DNA of 8,452 bases, taken from assembly GCA_007129135.1 (NCBI GenBank), contig SKWB01000218.1, positions 1 through 8,452 on the forward strand, written 5' to 3'. Position numbers and translations under genes: made by a program. The DNA comes from Halococcaceae archaeon (GTDB lineage Archaea; Halobacteriota; Halobacteria; Halobacteriales; Halalkalicoccaceae). Under the pieces are notes generated by a model. That model saw only the letters and a program-made list of their open reading frames with translations. It had not been told where the DNA came from and made no database searches. Position 1 is the stretch's first letter, and every line of letters begins with the position of its first letter. Shown here one piece after another: positions 5,413 through 8,452 of the stretch.

Positions 5413-6780
5413 ATGACCGTTACCATCGTCGGATCGCAGCTCGGTGACGAGGGGAAAGGCGGGGTCGTCGACCTCTTCGGCGACCGCGCGGACGTCGTCG
5501 CCCGGTACCAGGGCGGCGACAACGCCGGCCACACCGTCGTTCTCGGCGACACGGAGTACAAACTCTCGCTCGTCCCCAGCGGCGCGGTCCGCGGGAAGGT
5601 GGGCGTGCTCGGAAACGGCTGCGTCGTCAACCCCGAGACGCTCTTCTCTGAGATCGACGAACTGAGAGAGCGGGGGCTCGAGCCGGAGGTGAACGTCGCA
5701 GAGCGCGCGCACGTGATCATGCCGTACCACCGCGCGCTCGACGGGATCGAGGAGGAGGCGAAGTCCGACGCGGACCTCGACGCGGGGACGACGGGGAAGG
5801 GGATCGGTCCCACCTACGAGGACAAGGTCGGCCGTCGCGGCATCCGGGTCGGCGACCTGCTCGCCCCCGACAGCCTCGAACGGAAGCTCTCGTACGTCCT
5901 CCCACAGAAACGGGCGCTCTGCGAGTCCGTCTACGGGGTGGAGCCCGACCGGTTCGACGACGCCTTCGACTACGAATCACTCCTCTCGCTCGCCAGCGAG
6001 TACGGCGAACGGTTTCGGGAGGAGGGGATGACGGTGGACGCCGGCGAGTTCCTCACAGAGCGGATCGACGCGGGCGAGAACGTGATGTTCGAGGGTGCAC
6101 AGGGCACCGTCATCGACATCGACCACGGCGACTACCCCTACGTCACCTCCTCGACCCCGACCGCGGGGGGCGCGGCGGTCGGCACCGGCGTCGGCCCGAC
6201 GGTCGTCGGCCGCGGCGAGGTGATCGGCGTGGTGAAGGCCTACCTGACCCGCGTCGGCACCGGTCAGCTCCCGACGGAACTCGGCTCCGTCGAGGGCCAG
6301 ACCCCCGAAGAGGGCGGCCGCCCGGAGGAGGCGAATCTCGCGACCTACATCCGCGACGAGGGTGGGGAGTACGGCACGGTCACCGGCCGTCCCCGGCGCG
6401 TCGGCTGGCTCGACCTGCCGATGCTGCGACACGCCGCCCGCGTCAGCGGGTTCACCGGGATCGTGATCGGACACGTCGACGTCCTGGCCGGGCTGGAGGA
6501 GGTCGAAGTGGGCCACTCCTACACCATCGACGGGGAGGAGCTCCTGACGCTCCCGTCGACGAGCGAGCGGTGGGCTCGCTGCGAGGTGAACTACCGCACG
6601 TTCGACGGCTGGCCCGAGGCGGACTGGAGCGAGGTCGCGACCGAGGGCTACGACGCCATCCCGGAGAACGCGCGGAGCTATCTGGAGTACGTGAGCGACG
6701 AACTCGGGGTGCCGATCTACGCCGTCGGGGTCGGGCCGGGTCGCGAGCAGACGGTCGTTCTGCGGGACCCGTTCGAGTAA
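5413..6780 (+). CDS. purA: Adenylosuccinate synthetase
   Basis: The 455-aa enzyme joins IMP and aspartate using GTP to make adenylosuccinate, the first committed step from IMP to AMP, in the cytoplasm. The N-terminal loop GSQLGDEGKGGVVD (7-20) is the family phosphate-binding loop, with Asp12 in the place of the catalytic Asp. GGDNAGHT (34-41) carries His40, the second catalytic residue. GTTGKGIGPTYEDK (125-138) binds IMP, TVTGRPRRVGWLD (322-334) holds the IMP/GTP-binding arginines, and VGVGPGREQT (438-447) closes the nucleotide site. At the guanine-recognition position (TKLD in E. coli) this protein reads GHVD (353-356): the Asp is kept and the Lys is His. Length is normal, slightly long for bacteria. 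The start is the ATG before the conserved TVTIVGSQ beginning; a TATA-like GTTTAGC lies 26 nt before it. The upstream reading to 5263 has no family similarity. Confidence 0.98.
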   Translation: MTVTIVGSQLGDEGKGGVVDLFGDRADVVARYQGGDNAGHTVVLGDTEYKLSLVPSGAVRGKVGVLGNGCVVNPETLFSEIDELRERGLEPEVNVAERAHVIMPYHRALDGIEEEAKSDADLDAGTTGKGIGPTYEDKVGRRGIRVGDLLAPDSLERKLSYVLPQKRALCESVYGVEPDRFDDAFDYESLLSLASEYGERFREEGMTVDAGEFLTERIDAGENVMFEGAQGTVIDIDHGDYPYVTSSTPTAGGAAVGTGVGPTVVGRGEVIGVVKAYLTRVGTGQLPTELGSVEGQTPEEGGRPEEANLATYIRDEGGEYGTVTGRPRRVGWLDLPMLRHAARVSGFTGIVIGHVDVLAGLEEVEVGHSYTIDGEELLTLPSTSERWARCEVNYRTFDGWPEADWSEVATEGYDAIPENARSYLEYVSDELGVPIYAVGVGPGREQTVVLRDPFE

Positions 6781-6789
6781 CGACAAGAA

Positions 6790-6796
6790 TTTAATA
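6790..6796 (+). promoter_or_regulatory. TATA box of the broken small gene after purA
   Basis: TTTAATA begins 10 nt after the purA stop codon and is centred 23 nt before the ATG at 6816. It is among the best TATA matches in the window, so the small gene behind it is, or recently was, transcribed by itself. Confidence 0.65.
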
Positions 6797-6815
6797 CATC
6801 TACGGTTCGGTCGAT

Positions 6816-7059
6816 ATGAGCGAGAAGCGGGAGGGCGAACCGACCGCCGAACGCGACGGCCGACGGACCGGGAGTTTCTCGAACCAAAGGTGTCGCTCTC
6901 CGAAGGGGAGGAATCGGACGCGGTCCTCGGTCAGGCGAGCGACTGGCGGCCGAACCGCTCGCTCTGGCCGGCGCTCGCCGTGATCTAGCTGATCAACTCT
7001 TCACCGACCTGTTCTCCCTCGACGGACGAACACGGGCGTTCGGCCCGTTCCGGCGCTAG
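6816..7059 (+). pseudogene. Small uncharacterised protein gene disrupted by two one-base losses
   Basis: No single frame is open, but three frames read as one protein. Frame one starts at the ATG at 6816 (MSEKREGEPTAERDGRRT). Frame two continues from 6872 (EFLEPKVSLSEGEESD, then DWRPNRSLWPALAVI) and hits TAG at 6986. Frame three continues (LADQLFTDLFSLDGRTRAFGPFRR) to TAG at 7057-7059. Adding one G to the GGG at 6870-6872 and one C near 6985 gives an uninterrupted 81-aa product. It would have a charged N-terminus, a hydrophobic stretch at about 49-68 (possibly a weak membrane or amphipathic helix) and a basic tail. The TATA box 23 nt upstream is intact, and the final TAG overlaps the stop of the facing gene at 7056. 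Both breaks sit at short same-base runs, so sequencing or assembly error is as likely as true decay. I do not recognise the family. Confidence 0.65.
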
Positions 7060-7616
7060 GTCTCGTCACCGAGTCGCCAGAGCGCGCGGTAGAGCGTCCA
7101 CATGTCGCAGTCGAACCGGTCGGAGAGCGCTCGACACCGCTCGAGATACCGTTCGTACCCCGTGAGGTCGAGCGGGTCGGGGCACTCCCCCTCGATTCCA
7201 CCCGCCGCTCGGAGCGCCCCCCACTCCCGCGGCCCGACGACGACGTATCGATCGGGGTCCGAGAAGAAGAGGAACGCGGAGGCGATCGGGAGGTCGACGC
7301 CCTCCAGTTCGCGCAGCCGGTCGACCCGCTCGGCGAGGCTCCCGCCGGTCGCGGCGTCCGTGACCGCTCGTCGGACCGCCTGGCGCTCGTTCGCCGCGAA
7401 CGCCGCCTCCCCCTCGCGCTGGTCCCGGTTCGAGTACTCCGCCGAGGGCCGTCGGTAGAACCACTGGACGACCCACTCGGCGTCGCGGAAGCCGAACTCC
7501 CCCTCGGCGAACGCCTCGGGAAGCGTCTCGACGTTCTCCTCCTCGACGGGGACGAACGGCTCCTCCCGGTCGTACTCGGCTGCCTTCTCCGCTACGAACG
7601 CTTCGGTGAGTCGCAT
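7056..7616 (-). CDS. Uncharacterised 186-aa protein with a helix-hairpin-helix-like segment
   Basis: I do not recognise a named family with certainty. The protein is soluble, acidic and mostly helical, starting MRLTEAFVAEKAAEYD. Residues 102-137 (RELEGVDLPIASAFLFFSDP followed by DRYVVVGPREWGAL) have the L-x-G-V-x-x-P-x-A-S-A pattern, then a strand and a Trp. This resembles the helix-hairpin-helix region of HhH-GPD-type DNA glycosylases and related proteins. No catalytic Lys/Asp pair or iron-sulfur cluster is evident, so repair activity is not claimed. An aromatic C-terminus (DMWTLYRALWRLGDE) looks conserved in type. I took the ATG at 7616; upstream in-frame codons look non-coding (Arg/Ser-rich). 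A GGAAAACC stretch about 32 nt upstream may be its core promoter. Its TAG shares CTAG with the final stop of the broken gene facing it. Confidence 0.7.
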   Translation of the reverse strand: MRLTEAFVAEKAAEYDREEPFVPVEEENVETLPEAFAEGEFGFRDAEWVVQWFYRRPSAEYSNRDQREGEAAFAANERQAVRRAVTDAATGGSLAERVDRLRELEGVDLPIASAFLFFSDPDRYVVVGPREWGALRAAGGIEGECPDPLDLTGYERYLERCRALSDRFDCDMWTLYRALWRLGDET

Positions 7617-7644
7617 ACGGGGAGAACGAACCCGAACACTGAAC

Positions 7645-7652
7645 GGTTTTCC
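7645..7652 (-). promoter_or_regulatory. Weak TATA-like element before the 186-aa gene
   Basis: The minus strand reads GGAAAACC, the only A/T-rich run at a suitable distance (about 32 nt) from the ATG at 7616. It departs from the usual TTTA-type core, so the call is tentative. Confidence 0.35.
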
Positions 7653-7724
7653 CCGACGGTCTGATATGATCGTTAGTGAGCATCTCGCAAGCGTCAAGTG
7701 GGCCCTCCCCGTCTAGCCCAGTCG

Positions 7725-7763
7725 ATGAGTTCGTATCACGGGGTGAGCGGCGGTGGCGAGTGA
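7725..7763 (+). other. Twelve-codon ORF overlapping the start of the formate dehydrogenase-like gene
   Basis: An ATG at 7725 opens a 12-codon reading (MSSYHGVSGGGE) ending at TGA 7761-7763. It overlaps the GTG start at 7753 in another frame. It could be a leader peptide coupled to translation of the larger gene, or chance. It has no promoter-like box at the usual distance. Confidence 0.25.
7742..7746 (+). promoter_or_regulatory. Shine-Dalgarno site that decides the GTG start of the formate dehydrogenase-like gene
   Basis: GGTGA, complementary to the 3' end of archaeal 16S rRNA, ends 6 nt before the GTG at 7753. An in-frame TGA at 7744-7746 means the coding frame cannot extend further upstream. 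Together these favour GTG 7753 over the in-frame GTG at 7777. Most other genes here show a promoter box instead, at leaderless spacing. Confidence 0.55.
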
Positions 7764-8452
7764 GGAACAGGACCCGGTGAAGACGATCTGTCCGTACTGC
7801 GGTGTCGGCTGTGGCATCCAGGTCAAGCCGGGCGAGGAGCCCGGCGACATGCGCTTCATGCCGTGGGGCGAGGCGCCGGTCAACGACGGGAAGATCTGCA
7901 TCAAAGGCGGCGCGGCGACGCAGGTCGTCGACCACGAGGATCGGCTCACCGACCCGATGATCAAGGAGGACGGCGAGTTCCGCGAGGCGTCGTGGGAGGA
8001 GGCCTACGGGCTGATCGTCGACGAGCTACAGCGGATCCGCGAGGAACACGGCCCGGACGCAATGGGCTTCTACGGCTCCTCGAAGACGATGAACGAGGAG
8101 AACTACCTCCTGCAGAAGCTCGCGCGACGGTACGGGACGAACAACGTCGACAACTGCACGCGGATGTGTCACGCCTCGACCGTCTGGGCGCTGCGCACCA
8201 GCCTCGGCGCGGGCGCGATGACCAACAGCATGGCCGACCTCCGGGAGGCGGGCGACCTCTTCTGGATCCACGGGGCGAACCCGGCCGAACAGCACCCGAT
8301 CGCAAACAGCGTCTACTTCCGACAGGCGGTGCTCGAGGGCGCGACGGTGATCCAGGTCGACCCGCACGCGAACAAGACGACCCGGACGTTCGACATCGAG
8401 GGCACCGACCGGCACATGCACCTCCAGCTGAACCCGGGGACGGACATCCCGC
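7753..8452 (+). CDS. fdhF: Formate dehydrogenase alpha subunit-like molybdopterin enzyme (N-terminal part, cut by window end)
   Basis: The first 233 codons are visible; the frame runs off the end. The family oxidises formate to CO2 using a molybdenum or tungsten bis-pterin site and passes electrons through a 4Fe-4S cluster. TICPYCGVGCG with Cys13, Cys16 and Cys20, plus Cys49 in GKICIKGG, supplies the cluster ligands; Lys51 is the conserved Lys between cluster and pterin. GTNNVDNCTRMCHASTV (128-144) aligns with the E. coli FdhF active site: Cys139 replaces selenocysteine as metal ligand and His140 is the conserved catalytic His. SSKTMNEENYLLQKLARR (109-126) is also family-typical. No twin-arginine signal is present, so the enzyme is cytoplasmic. 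The start is GTG with a Shine-Dalgarno GGTGA before it. Partner subunits would lie outside the window. Other members of the DMSO-reductase superfamily are less likely; the substrate is not proven. Confidence 0.88.
   Translation, partial: MASEEQDPVKTICPYCGVGCGIQVKPGEEPGDMRFMPWGEAPVNDGKICIKGGAATQVVDHEDRLTDPMIKEDGEFREASWEEAYGLIVDELQRIREEHGPDAMGFYGSSKTMNEENYLLQKLARRYGTNNVDNCTRMCHASTVWALRTSLGAGAMTNSMADLREAGDLFWIHGANPAEQHPIANSVYFRQAVLEGATVIQVDPHANKTTRTFDIEGTDRHMHLQLNPGTDIP

Noticed and set aside
5977..6786. Minus-strand 269-codon open reading opposite purA
   Set aside because: It is antisense to highly conserved purA sequence and its composition follows from purA codons.
6816..6983. A genuine 55-aa protein in the first frame of the broken gene (ATG 6816 to TGA 6981)
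   Set aside because: After about residue 19 the composition turns into Arg/Ser/Gly-rich shadow-frame sequence, while another frame shows protein-like sequence over the same bases.
7066..7935. Minus-strand 289-codon open reading
   Set aside because: It overlaps the 186-aa gene in another frame and runs antisense into the formate dehydrogenase-like gene; the product is Arg/Gly-rich without motifs.
1..8452. CRISPR arrays, tRNA or rRNA genes, insertion sequences, phage or defence modules
   Set aside because: I saw no spaced direct repeats, no tRNA- or rRNA-like segments, no transposase or integrase motifs, and no change of composition that would suggest an inserted element.

Overview
The window reads as a piece of a haloarchaeal (extreme halophile, Euryarchaeota) chromosome. 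The evidence is very high G+C with G/C-ending codons, acidic proteins rich in Asp and Glu, a PGF-CTERM surface-protein tail, several protein families typical of haloarchaea (an RHH protein, UPF0058, a large DUF7527-like protein), and an archaeal TATA-like element about 23-32 nt upstream of nearly every start codon. No mobile element, CRISPR array, tRNA or rRNA was seen. The species cannot be fixed from the sequence alone.

Layout. 1-113: the end of a secreted or surface protein with an archaeosortase tail. 181-2110 (minus strand): a small sulfite-oxidase-fold molybdopterin protein, and upstream of it on the same strand a 12-helix major facilitator transporter. 2111-2249: a divergent promoter region. 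2250-4955 (plus strand): a 70-aa ribbon-helix-helix protein, a 92-aa UPF0058 protein and a 702-aa three-part protein (N-terminal beta-rich domain, long acidic linker and coiled coil, C-terminal alpha/beta domain). 4952-5257 (minus): a 101-aa winged-helix regulator whose stop codon overlaps that of the 702-aa gene within one CTAG. 5258-5412: a second divergent promoter region, with two short inverted repeats. 5413-6780 (plus): purA, adenylosuccinate synthetase. 6816-7059 (plus): a small gene broken by two apparent one-base losses. 7056-7616 (minus): an uncharacterised 186-aa protein that again shares a CTAG with the gene facing it. 7753-8452 (plus): the first 233 codons of a formate dehydrogenase alpha-like molybdenum or tungsten enzyme, cut by the window edge.

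The only certain metabolic role is purA, in AMP synthesis from IMP. The window holds two proteins that use a pterin-bound metal (181-777 and 7753-8452). They lie far apart and show no sign of forming one system. Each DNA-binding protein is transcribed away from a neighbour (RHH from the transporter, winged helix from purA), so autoregulation and neighbour control are reasonable guesses.

I found no clear new multi-gene system. The points most worth a second look are the broken small gene at 6816-7059 (real decay or sequence error), the repeated CTAG tail-to-tail stops, the domain make-up of the 702-aa protein, and the unusual leader of the formate dehydrogenase-like gene (GTG start, Shine-Dalgarno site and an overlapping 12-codon ORF), which differs from the apparently leaderless genes around it.
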